Part shown: piece by piece, positions 8,021 to 14,901 of the stretch
How positions within the stretch are numbered: the first letter of the stretch is position 1
How the letters are laid out: each line of letters begins with the position of its first letter
NCBI GenBank assembly: GCA_023413015.1
Contig: JAEZQR010000218.1
Coordinates: 1-32,040, forward strand
DNA from: Pseudomonadota bacterium
GTDB taxonomy: Bacteria > Pseudomonadota > Alphaproteobacteria > Sphingomonadales > Sphingomonadaceae
Length of the DNA: 32,040 nucleotides
Direction of reading: 5' to 3'
Notes under the pieces: model-generated
Seen by the model: only the letters and a program-made list of their open reading frames with translations
Databases searched by the model: none
Told to the model about the DNA's origin: nothing
Position numbers and translations under genes: made by a program

Positions 8021-8285
8021 GATTCTGGTCCCCGTAACCGTTGCCTGGCTTGTTGCCGGATGGGCCGTTGCCTGGTTTGCCGCCAGATGGGCCGTGGTCC
8101 GATTTTCCGCCATGCGAACCATGGCTCGGACGGCCGCTCGAGGCAGCGATGGCCTTCGACGTCAGGCTCGTCGATAGAAGAAACGTGACGGCCGGCGGCG
8201 TGATCGCAGCGAACTGGCCGCATTTGGCCAGGAAGTCGCGACGGTCACGATTTTCTTCGGTATCGCTGGTATCGCTGGTCGGCAT
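7989..8285 (-). CDS. Small protein with twin-arginine-like leader and Gly/Asn/His repeat tail
   Basis: The protein has 98 residues from ATG 8283-8285, with GGGAAGG eight bases upstream. Residues about 1-15 are polar and acidic. RRDFLAKCG at about 14-22 resembles a Tat motif and is followed by a hydrophobic, proline-containing stretch (FAAITPPAVTFLLSTSL) and SKAIAAS, a possible cleavage site. The rest is a low-complexity tail with 9-residue units (PSGNKPGNG, PSGGKPGNG and a weaker His-containing copy) and ends GYGDQNHGHSGPPGRK. Similar small proteins with an RRDFL..CG leader recur in sphingomonads as far as I recall, with no assigned function. It is the first gene of the set, and its end overlaps the PqqD-HprK start. 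It may be the substrate of that protein. A metal-binding or surface role for the His/Gly tail is an alternative. Confidence 0.72.
   Translation of the reverse strand: MPTSDTSDTEENRDRRDFLAKCGQFAAITPPAVTFLLSTSLTSKAIAASSGRPSHGSHGGKSDHGPSGGKPGNGPSGNKPGNGYGDQNHGHSGPPGRK
8038..8118 (-). repeat. Three 27-bp tandem repeats within the small protein gene
   Basis: The units are 8038-8064, 8065-8091 and 8092-8118. The first two differ at only a few bases, and the third is clearly degenerate. Each encodes nine residues (for example PSGGKPGNG). The in-frame period shows expansion of the tail by unit duplication. Confidence 0.8.
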
Positions 8286-8738
8286 TTCGAACACCTTCCC
8301 ACGAGAGGGTGGAGAGAAAAGGCTAACAGCCGGCGGTGCACCGAACAAATCGGCGTATGGTCTAATCCCTTTTTGCTTCTCTCAGCCGCGCGCAACAAAA
8401 GTGGGTGGTGCTTGACGATGGAGGCGAAGGGCTCGACCGAGCGACTCCGGTTCGGGGGCGGTTTGCCGATCGGCGGGCGGTTCGACGACCGCGATCGATA
8501 GATCGCTGGGTCTGACCAGGAGGCTTAACCCTCTTGGAGCACTTGCCAGCTCGTCTGCCAGGGATGGATCATCGGGCGAATGCAATGTTGTGACGGGCCA
8601 CGGCAGGTACACCTGTGGGGCAGTCGAGCTTGAGCAGGCACTTGCAGCGTTCGTGTGCCTGTTACTTGCAGAGGCTGGTGGCCGCCTGCCGCAGCTCATT
8701 TTCATTCTCGCGCAACAGCGGCCGTCGGGAACACTCAG
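8286..8738. other. 453-bp divergent intergenic region
   Basis: This lies between the small repeat protein gene (minus) and the sulfotransferase gene (plus) and should hold both promoters. It contains an inverted repeat, GCGATC (8491-8496) and GATCGC (8501-8506). A minus-strand frame of 107 codons (8382-8705) crosses it, but it has no recognisable motif, so I do not call it a gene. No clear sigma-70 hexamers were identified. Confidence 0.4.
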
Positions 8739-9596
8739 ATGAGCAAGATCCCTGATTTCCTCTACATCGGAACCAGCAAGGCCGGTTCGACGTGGATATT
8801 CAAGGCGCTGTCATGGCATCCGCAGATCTACATGTACTCGGGCAAGAATCTCGGCTTCTTCTCGAGCCACTTCGATAACGGGTGGGAATGGTATCTAAGC
8901 AACTTCCATCCGGAGCCTCAGCACAAGGTCGTCGGTGAGGTTTCCCACAGTTATCTGACGTCAGAAGCGGCGTGTGAAAGAATTCACGAGTTCCTGCCGG
9001 ACGTGAAGCTTTTGGTTTGCCTTCGCGAGCCTGTGCAGCGAACCTTTTCGGATTACCTGGATGGCATCAAGAATGGCAAGCTGCATGGCAGCCTGGAAGA
9101 GGAGCTTGAACGCACGCCGTCACTGATCAACAAAAGCCGCTACGGCACTCATATCGCCAGATATTTGGAGAGGTTCGATCGCGACCAGATCCACATCGCT
9201 CGTTTCGATGAACTGGTATCCGCACCGGACCGCTATGCGGCCAAGATCTTCGAATTTCTGGGCGTCGATGTGCTGGAAATTCCCGAAAGCCTGCAGCGGA
9301 AGGTGCTGCCTGCCGGCACGCCCCGCGTGCGCAGTATCGCTATGGGGGCGAAAAGGCTTTCCAAGATGGCCGGCCGGATCGGCCTGTCGGGCCTGCGGGG
9401 CAAGGTCAAAACGTCCCCGACCGTGCGAAACCTGCTCTACCGCCCGTATACCGACAATTCGCGCCCAACCATTCCCCCCGCAGCCGAAACACACTTGCGT
9501 GAACTCATGGCCGACGAGGTCCAGCGTCTGGACTCGGTGGCCGGCACGGACTTCTGCCGTCTGTGGAACTATTCGCCGACGGCACCCGGCTTATAG
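8739..9596 (+). CDS. Sulfotransferase family protein (PAPS-dependent)
   Basis: The 285-residue protein carries the two PAPS-binding signatures of sulfotransferases. The 5'-phosphosulfate loop is IGTSKAGSTW at residues about 9-18. The 3'-phosphate loop is REPVQRTFSDYL at residues 96-107, with the conserved Arg96 and Ser104. A family-like RYGTHIARYLERF region follows. Start ATG 8739 places the loop right at the N terminus as usual. A longer frame begins at 8655, but its added residues look unrelated. Its 3' end overlaps the convergent P-loop kinase gene by 28 bp. Given the exopolysaccharide sugar transferase nearby, it may sulfate a surface glycan. A peptide or lipid substrate is equally possible from the sequence alone. 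Confidence 0.85.
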   Translation: MSKIPDFLYIGTSKAGSTWIFKALSWHPQIYMYSGKNLGFFSSHFDNGWEWYLSNFHPEPQHKVVGEVSHSYLTSEAACERIHEFLPDVKLLVCLREPVQRTFSDYLDGIKNGKLHGSLEEELERTPSLINKSRYGTHIARYLERFDRDQIHIARFDELVSAPDRYAAKIFEFLGVDVLEIPESLQRKVLPAGTPRVRSIAMGAKRLSKMAGRIGLSGLRGKVKTSPTVRNLLYRPYTDNSRPTIPPAAETHLRELMADEVQRLDSVAGTDFCRLWNYSPTAPGL

Positions 9597-10201
9597 GCGG
9601 TCGCGCGCGGCTCCGGCGCCGGCTCCGAAGCTGGTGCGAGGCCTTCCAGCCAGCGTCTCGTGGCTCGGATCGATTTCAATTCGATCACCGAGAGCGCGCC
9701 ATATTCGGGAGCATGCAGCAGCCGGCGATATTCGCTTCGCTCGCGCAAGTTGCGCACGAGCCGGCTCAGGCGGCGCCTCCAGGCGGCCCCGACAGGTGGG
9801 GCGGCCGAGAGTGCATCAACTGCCCCAAGCACCGAAGCCGGGCGCCCTGCGCCAGGCGCTCGCTGTTTTTGCCTGAACCGACCCAGGAGCCGAAGCGCGA
9901 CCACCGGCAATGGGTAATTCAGCCACACTACCATTTCTGCCCGCTGCCAGATCAGGTGCCGGACGTCGCGATAGTGCCCATCGATGATCCATTCGCCCTG
10001 AGCGGCCAGGGTTTCGACCAGATCGACGAACTCCCGGTAAGGCAGCTCCCGGCCGGTGGGGTCCCAACGAAAGACGTCGAGCTCGTGGACGGGCAGGCGC
10101 AGCCGATCGGCGAGCGAGCGGGCGAGATAGGTCTTGCCACTTCCGCTGGAGCCGACCACGGAAATGCGGCGTGCAAGCTGAGGCCTCGATCGGATCGACA
10201 T
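9569..10201 (-). CDS. Small P-loop kinase (adenylate-kinase-like, FlaR type)
   Basis: The 210-residue protein has Walker A GSSGSGKT at residues about 17-24. It is followed by the pattern of AAA/adenylate-kinase-like proteins: LPVHELDVFRWDP, then GEWIIDGHYRDV and a WLNYPLPVVALRLLGR segment rich in Arg. The sequence type is often annotated as topology modulation or adenylate kinase-like protein; the true substrate is unknown. It lies 12 bp after the LuxR-type regulator and is probably cotranscribed with it. Its C-terminal tail (PASEPAPEPRA) is proline-rich, and its stop overlaps the end of the sulfotransferase gene on the other strand. Confidence 0.75.
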   Translation of the reverse strand: MSIRSRPQLARRISVVGSSGSGKTYLARSLADRLRLPVHELDVFRWDPTGRELPYREFVDLVETLAAQGEWIIDGHYRDVRHLIWQRAEMVVWLNYPLPVVALRLLGRFRQKQRAPGAGRPASVLGAVDALSAAPPVGAAWRRRLSRLVRNLRERSEYRRLLHAPEYGALSVIELKSIRATRRWLEGLAPASEPAPEPRATAYKPGAVGE

Positions 10202-10213
10202 GGGCAGTGCGCC

Positions 10214-11395
10214 TTATTCCACCAGTGCACGCGATTGGCTGAGACGGCCGAGCGTGCCGGGAGGGGAGGCGTCGGTCAGAACGGACTTGCGTCGAAGCGG
10301 CAGCGACAGGTTCCAGACGAAGGCCGCAAGCTCGACCTGCTTGCGTACGCCCAGCTTGGCGCAAATGCGCTTGAGGTAGGTTCGTGCCGTCTCTTCCGAC
10401 AGGTTGAGCCGCTCTGCGGCAAGGCTGAGGCTGCTGCAGTAAAGAAACGTCGACAGGAAGCGCTGTTCCGATCCCGTCAGCCCCAGGGCGTTCAAGGCGG
10501 ACCGGGACAGATGCACCTCATGCTGGATTAGCAGAAGCGCCGCCCGATTGTCGGCATCGGCTCCCCTGGCGCGGACACCCCGAAGCGTCGCGACCACCCG
10601 CTCTCCATCCCGGGTGCCGATGACGAGCGGCCGCTCGTGCAACTCGCCCGGTGCATTGATGATCGATCGTACGGCTTCATGCAGAGCCATCGTGTCGCGG
10701 CCTGCGATGCAGCTCAGGACACCTGGGCGTGTCAATTGAAAGGCATCTGCCATCGCGAGCCGGCTGAAGGCGGCGGCGTTGAGGCAGAAGGGACGGGCCC
10801 GAGCGTCGAGCATGAAAAAGGCGATCGACATCTCGTCGAGAGCGCTCTCCAGAAGATTCAGCCGTCGTGAGGCGCGCAGCTTCGTCAACTCGGCTCCGGC
10901 GAGCTCGATGAGCAGGGGGGCTGCGATCAGCAGTCGTTCCTCGACCCTTTCCTGCCAATCGTGGCTTTGGGGACGCGCCTGCAGACGGAAGATCAGGCTG
11001 CCAATCTCGGCCGAGCGGGCCGTGAAGACCATCTCCTCCGACGCTTCCGTCTCTGGCGCCGGGCTGCCCCCGACACCGTCGAGAAGTTCCAGTACGCCGC
11101 TTGTGTTCAGACGCGCAGCCGGCGCGGACGATAGATGATCTGCGATCGTCCGATACGCGGCTTTGTCATGCGGACGGCCGTCGATATCGACGAGATAGAT
11201 CCTGTTCGGCGACATTGCCGCTTCCGGTACGAATACCGCGATGAGCATCGAAACCTGTGTGCCGCGCAGCGCCGATTTCAGGGCGTTGGACAAGCGGTCG
11301 CTTGCAAGCGAATGGGTAAGCGGGCTAAGTGTCGGGAGCCGCTCGTTATAGCAAGCGCCCTTTAGCAACTCGGAAGGGGGTACCGGTTTCACCAC
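10214..11395 (-). CDS. LuxR-type (GerE HTH) transcriptional regulator with PAS-like middle
   Basis: The protein has 393 residues and uses GTG at 11393-11395 with GAGGAA eight bases upstream. The C-terminal region contains the GerE helix-turn-helix: LTGSEQRFLSTFLYCSSLSLAAERLNLSEETARTYLKRI in order, then AKLGVRKQVEL. The middle (ESALDEMSIAFFMLDARARPFCLNAAA) reads like a PAS fold, so it may sense a small ligand. The N-terminal 180 residues are not recognised. It lies in the surface gene region next to a second LuxR-type regulator, with an AT-rich inverted repeat in its promoter. Regulation of the exopolysaccharide or small-protein genes is plausible but not shown. Confidence 0.8.
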   Translation of the reverse strand: MVKPVPPSELLKGACYNERLPTLSPLTHSLASDRLSNALKSALRGTQVSMLIAVFVPEAAMSPNRIYLVDIDGRPHDKAAYRTIADHLSSAPAARLNTSGVLELLDGVGGSPAPETEASEEMVFTARSAEIGSLIFRLQARPQSHDWQERVEERLLIAAPLLIELAGAELTKLRASRRLNLLESALDEMSIAFFMLDARARPFCLNAAAFSRLAMADAFQLTRPGVLSCIAGRDTMALHEAVRSIINAPGELHERPLVIGTRDGERVVATLRGVRARGADADNRAALLLIQHEVHLSRSALNALGLTGSEQRFLSTFLYCSSLSLAAERLNLSEETARTYLKRICAKLGVRKQVELAAFVWNLSLPLRRKSVLTDASPPGTLGRLSQSRALVE

Positions 11396-11482
11396 ACCGC
11401 GCTTCCTCTGAAGCCGACGGACCGAGTTCGAACCGCAACCCTATCAGTGCGCGATCTGCTGCCGCGCTTGGCTATCACCAAT

Positions 11483-11500
11483 CATTAATATTTATTAATG
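11483..11500. repeat. AT-rich inverted repeat in the luxR-type gene promoter
   Basis: CATTAAT (11483-11489) and ATTAATG (11494-11500) are exact inverted arms around ATTT. The element lies 88-105 bp before the GTG start of the 393-residue regulator and 3' of the second regulator. It may be an operator. It shares TCATTAAT with the exoY-like promoter at about 4307-4314. Confidence 0.35.
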
Positions 11501-11547
11501 CCTGACGCAATGCGCTCAGGGAAAACATCTGGCCGAGCCTCAGTGCA

Positions 11548-12225
11548 TCAGTGATGGGTAGGCTGCGTCGGAAGCCCGTGGTTCAATCCACGATTGACGG
11601 CCCAGATCGCCGCCTGCGTACGATTCTGCACTCGAAGTTTGCGCAGGATCGCCTTGACGTGGACCTTGACGGTCGCCTCGGTGATCGTCAGGTGGCGAGA
11701 GATCAGCTTGTTTGCCTCGCCCCGGATAAGGCACTCGAGAATTTCGATCTCCCGATCGGACAGGTTTGCGCTGGCGCGGATCGCCTCCCAGTCGCCATAG
11801 GCGAACCTCGACCGCGGATCGACCAGGGCATCGACCGTCTGCGAAGGAAGGATCTTTTCGCCCATCAGGATCAGCTTGAGCGCACCCACGAGCGGCTCAC
11901 ATGAGATTGCCTTGATCAGGTAGCCGTCGATGCCGGCCGCATAGGCGGAAGCGATCGTGTCCAAGCCATGACTCTCACCCATGAGGACCAGCCTCGCCTG
12001 AGGATATTTCTCGCGCAAGGCCCGGCAAGTCGCGATGCTCTCGGCATTCGAGGTAGCATCGACGATGATCAGGTGAGGCATGATCTCCTTCGGTATCTCG
12101 CTTGAGATAACCTGTTCGGGTGACATTGCTTCTACCTGGAAAAACTGGTCCGCGAGAATTCGCCGAAGGCCCTCACGAACGATTTCGTTCTTTCCAAGAA
12201 CGAGAACGAGGCTGCCGCCTTCCAT
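11548..12225 (-). CDS. NarL-type regulator with degenerate receiver domain
   Basis: With ATG 12223-12225 (GGAGGG seven bases upstream) the protein has 225 residues; a TTG at 12246 would add seven. Residues 1-125 are receiver-like (LVLVLGKNEIVREGL, HLIIVDATSN with Asp56, GYLIKAIS with the conserved Lys). Residues about 150-215 are a GerE HTH (LSDREIEILECLIRGEANKLISRHL, TVKVHVKAILRKL). The acidic pair that normally binds Mg2+ is replaced by Gly-Lys (LGKNE in place of VDDHP), and the usual Thr/Ser switch position reads GES. It may therefore work without phosphorylation. It sits 152 bp before the other regulator on the same strand. No kinase is next to it. Confidence 0.82.
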   Translation of the reverse strand: MEGGSLVLVLGKNEIVREGLRRILADQFFQVEAMSPEQVISSEIPKEIMPHLIIVDATSNAESIATCRALREKYPQARLVLMGESHGLDTIASAYAAGIDGYLIKAISCEPLVGALKLILMGEKILPSQTVDALVDPRSRFAYGDWEAIRASANLSDREIEILECLIRGEANKLISRHLTITEATVKVHVKAILRKLRVQNRTQAAIWAVNRGLNHGLPTQPTHH

Positions 12226-12379
12226 TGGCCTGCCCTCCATCCGCAACTCGATTGAACTAGCCCATATTTATCGCCCGGTTCGTACTTTAGGTGCAGAGCT
12301 AGCCTTACTTCTGTCCCTAAACGGGGGTTTACGGCCTTGTGCACGGCGCCAATACGCGTCGATGTTGCGAAAAGAACAC

Positions 12380-12814
12380 TGTAGGGGGCGTCAGCCTCAG
12401 CAGCATCGCGCCGAACTCGGTCACCTTGCCGTTCGCGACGACCAGCGCGGGCAGTGCCGCTCCGGACCGATAACCCGAGAAAGACCATGTTGGTACGGGT
12501 CGAGATCGGCGTGTCGGCGGGGATCAGGCTGTCGGCCGACAGCAGGATAACGTCGCCGGGCACGAGGTCCGCTGCAGGCACGGTCTGTTCGCGGCCGTCG
12601 CGCCGCACGCGGCTGGTCAGCGCGAGCTGCGATCTCAGCGCCGCAACCGCACGCGAGGGCGATATTCCTGCCCGAAGCCGACCAGGGCGCTGCCGCCGAC
12701 GATAACGAGGATGATTGCCGCATCGGTCGCGTCCCTGAGCAGCAGCGACACCAGCGCGCCGAACAGCAGGATCAAGACGAGCGGGCTGGCGACCTGCTTC
12801 AGGAGCACGCGCAT
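12380..12814 (-). pseudogene. Remnant of a Mg2+-type P-type ATPase
   Basis: Three pieces in different frames read like one cation ATPase. From 12814 the frame gives VLLKQVASPLVLILLFGAL, then TDAAIILVIVGGSAL and GFGQEYR, which fits the M1-M2 region, before it stops. A frameshift near 12655 moves to SRAVAALRSQLALTSRVRRDG and TVPAADLVPGDVILLSADSL, the actuator domain. An internal deletion joins IPAD directly to RTNMVFLGLSVRSG, losing the TGES loop. A second frameshift near 12455 continues as LVVANGKVTEFGAMLLRL. Everything after that, including the DKTGT phosphorylation domain, is absent. An intact relative would exceed 800 residues. The neighbouring LPG-synthase-TM gene is intact. Confidence 0.8.
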
Positions 12815-12916
12815 GGCCGATATCCGAGACCCGCGCGTTCACGGCTCCTCGACGCCGGTGGAGCGCTCAGGCATGTTGGGTTCCGGCGTGATCGGGACAT
12901 ACCCCGAGGTGCCCGC

Positions 12917-13921
12917 ATGTTCCGTCTCCAAGAGGCGAGGAGCGGCATCGAGATGCGGAAATGGCTGGCCGTCCTGTTGATCTTCGCGGGCCTGACGGTC
13001 GTCGTCCTCAACTTCGCCGAGGTCGAGAACTTCGCCTTCCTGCTTGAGCGTGCGCAGCCGCTCTGGCTGTTGGCCGCGGTCGTCTTTCAGGTTTCGACCT
13101 ATGTTTCGGTCGCCGCCTGCTGGAGCGTGGTGCTCCGCGCTAGCGGGTCGCCGCGGCCGCTGGGCACGCTCGTGCCGCTGAGCGTCGCCAAGCTGTTCGC
13201 CGACCAGGCGGTACCGACCGCTGGGATCAGCGGCAACATCGTGCTCGTCGACCGGCTGATCGCGGTCGGCGTGCCACGCGGACATGCGGTCAGCGCGCTC
13301 GTCTTCTCGATCATCGGCTATTACGCCGCCTACGCGACGCTCGCCGTCACGATGCTGGTCCTGCTCTGGCTGCATAACGAGGCGACCGTGCTGCTGGCCG
13401 GTGTCGTCTCGGTCTTCCTTCTGCTGGCGCTCGCTGTGGCGTTAGGGACCGTGTGGCTGGTCCATCGCGGCGACCGAATTCCCGACCGGCTGCGCCGGAT
13501 AGCGGTGATCGGCAAGACCGCCGACCTGCTCGCCGAGGCGCCGGCCGATCTGCTGCGGAACCGCCCCCTGATCCTGAAGGCGGCGCTGCTGAATGCCCTC
13601 GTGTTCCTGGCCGATGCCGCGACGCTTTGGGTGGTGCTCGCCGCCGTCGGCGATCCGGTGCGGTTCTCGACCGCGTTCATCCCCTTCATCATGGCCTCGA
13701 TCGCGGCCACGCTCGGCCCGACGCCGATGGGGCTGGGGTCGTTCGAGGCGGTGTGCATCGGCATGCTGCGGCTGCTGCATGTGCCGCTGGAGGCAGCGGT
13801 CGCGGCGACGTTGCTGCTGCGGGGCTTCACGCTGTGGTTACCGATGCTGCCGGGCATGATGATCGCCCGGCGGATGGTGCGGCTGGCCGGTGCGCATCGC
13901 CTGCCGACCAACCCGCAATAG
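12917..13921 (+). CDS. LPG-synthase transmembrane-domain (UPF0104/YbhN-like) membrane protein
   Basis: The 334-residue polytopic protein has about eight hydrophobic helices, beginning WLAVLLIFAGLTVVVLNFA. The signature PTAGISGNIVLVDRLI and the C-terminal GPTPMGLGSFEAVCIGML match the membrane part of lysylphosphatidylglycerol synthases, which in isolation is usually called a flippase-like or YbhN protein. No cytoplasmic aminoacyl-transfer domain is present, so it is unlikely to make lysyl-PG itself. ATG 12917 has GAGG seven bases upstream; ATG 12953 is an alternative. It lies between the decayed ATPase and the PEBP gene. Confidence 0.82.
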   Translation: MFRLQEARSGIEMRKWLAVLLIFAGLTVVVLNFAEVENFAFLLERAQPLWLLAAVVFQVSTYVSVAACWSVVLRASGSPRPLGTLVPLSVAKLFADQAVPTAGISGNIVLVDRLIAVGVPRGHAVSALVFSIIGYYAAYATLAVTMLVLLWLHNEATVLLAGVVSVFLLLALAVALGTVWLVHRGDRIPDRLRRIAVIGKTADLLAEAPADLLRNRPLILKAALLNALVFLADAATLWVVLAAVGDPVRFSTAFIPFIMASIAATLGPTPMGLGSFEAVCIGMLRLLHVPLEAAVAATLLLRGFTLWLPMLPGMMIARRMVRLAGAHRLPTNPQ

Positions 13922-13971
13922 CGCAGACGCCGTGCGCCGGCTCGTTGCGCAATGCTCACGGCCGTCCAGCG

Positions 13972-13985
13972 TTGATGCCGGTCAA
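13972..13985. promoter_or_regulatory. Fnr/FixK-like box upstream of the PEBP gene
   Basis: TTGATGCCGGTCAA matches the Fnr/FixK consensus TTGAT-N4-ATCAA at nine of ten positions. Its centre (13978.5) is about 39-42 bp before a plausible start point near 14018, given a TTTAGG -10-like hexamer at 14005-14010. This is the class II activator position. A Crp/Fnr-family regulator gene lies 0.9 kb downstream. Confidence 0.6.
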
Positions 13986-14063
13986 CACCGGGTCCGCCCG
14001 GGCGTTTAGGCTGGCGGCCGGATCGAGGACAGTCCTGGGCCGACAGGCGAAGGCGCAGGGGCG

Positions 14064-14609
14064 ATGAACGACGGGTTGGCAGTCATGGTGGCAGTGGTGC
14101 TGGGGCTCGGCGCGAACCCACCGACACAGCCCAAGCCATCACAGGCCAAGGCCGGGGAGGAGCATATGCAGCTGACGAGCAGTGCCTTCGGCGAAGGGGC
14201 GATGATCCCGGTGCGCTTCACCTGCGACGGCGAGAACCGGCCGCCGCCGCTGCATTGGTCCGAACCGCCGCGCGGTACACAGAGCCTTGCGCTCGTCGTC
14301 GACGATCCGGATGCGCCGCGCGGAACCTGGCACCACTGGGCGGTCTTCGACATTCCCGCGAGTGCGCGGGATTTGGACAGGGAGGGGCCACTGTACGAGG
14401 CCCGCAACGATTTCGGCCAAGCGGGCTATGGTGGGCCATGCCCCCCGCGGCACGACCGGCCGCATCATTACCGGTTCCGGCTGTTCGCGCTTGACGTGCC
14501 CCGGCTAGCCATCGGGACAGCGCCGACCGCGGCCGATGTCGAGCGGGCGATGAAGGCCCATGTCATCGCCGAGGCCCGCCTGACCGGCCTTTATCAGCGA
14601 AAGCAATGA
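14064..14609 (+). CDS. YbhB/YbcL-type phosphatidylethanolamine-binding-like (PEBP) protein
   Basis: This is a PEBP-family protein with the usual motifs: RFTCDGEN, VDDPDAP, TWHHWAVFDIP, GYGGPCPP and HHYRFRLFALD. As written it has 181 residues and a possible short signal (LAVMVAVVLGLGA). A second ATG at 14166, preceded by a strong GGAGGAG, would give the normal 147-residue cytoplasmic form, which is the more usual length. Which start is used is undecided. Bacterial YbhB-like proteins have poorly defined roles. An Fnr/FixK-like box lies upstream, which suggests oxygen-responsive control. The next small gene begins one base after the stop. Confidence 0.85.
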   Translation: MNDGLAVMVAVVLGLGANPPTQPKPSQAKAGEEHMQLTSSAFGEGAMIPVRFTCDGENRPPPLHWSEPPRGTQSLALVVDDPDAPRGTWHHWAVFDIPASARDLDREGPLYEARNDFGQAGYGGPCPPRHDRPHHYRFRLFALDVPRLAIGTAPTAADVERAMKAHVIAEARLTGLYQRKQ

Positions 14610-14610
14610 C

Positions 14611-14901
14611 ATGACCGAACCGGCTCGCCCGCCGCCTGAGATCCGGCGCCTGCTACGGCTGGTAGGCGCATCATGGGCAACATGGTTCGAGAACGGAGTT
14701 CAAAATGCCGCGCAATGGAAAAAGGGCGCCGCATCGCCGGGGCGCAAGGCGCGCCAGCCCGACAAGCCGGATGTGGCGCCCGACAGTCCGCCCCACGAGC
14801 CGCATTCGCCGGACGAGTCGGACTATGGCCCCGTCGAACAGCCGGGTCAGGCGCCCGATGAGCGCGGCAATCCCTCGGTCGAGGGCCCCGAGCTGCGGTG
14901 A
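14611..14901 (+). CDS. Small acidic, proline-rich hypothetical protein
   Basis: The 96-residue frame starts one base after the PEBP stop codon, so translation may be coupled. The N terminus (RRLLRLVGASWATWFENGVQ) could form an amphipathic helix. The rest is low-complexity and rich in Pro, Asp and Glu (DSPPHEPHSPDESDYGPVE), probably disordered. No family is recognised. Its last 55 bases overlap the 3' end of the Crp/Fnr gene on the other strand. Other frames in this stretch lack such a composition, which favours this one. Confidence 0.5.
   Translation: MTEPARPPPEIRRLLRLVGASWATWFENGVQNAAQWKKGAASPGRKARQPDKPDVAPDSPPHEPHSPDESDYGPVEQPGQAPDERGNPSVEGPELR

Noticed and set aside
8038..8118. Short tandem repeats considered as a CRISPR-like array
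   Set aside because: The 27-bp units are contiguous with no spacers and encode an in-frame 9-residue repeat.
8020..8122. Extended N terminus of the PqqD-HprK protein
   Set aside because: The extra 34 residues are an out-of-frame reading of the tandem repeats of the upstream gene; ATG 8020 fits the domain start.
8382..8705. Minus-strand frame of 107 codons between the small repeat protein and the sulfotransferase
   Set aside because: No motif, no ribosome-binding site in view, and it overlaps the divergent promoter region; kept only as part of the intergenic entry.
12132..12842. A 236-codon minus-strand frame that could be annotated as an intact gene
   Set aside because: Only its middle matches the cation ATPase family; both ends are out-of-frame translation, and it covers the start of the NarL-type regulator gene. 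It is part of the pseudogene.
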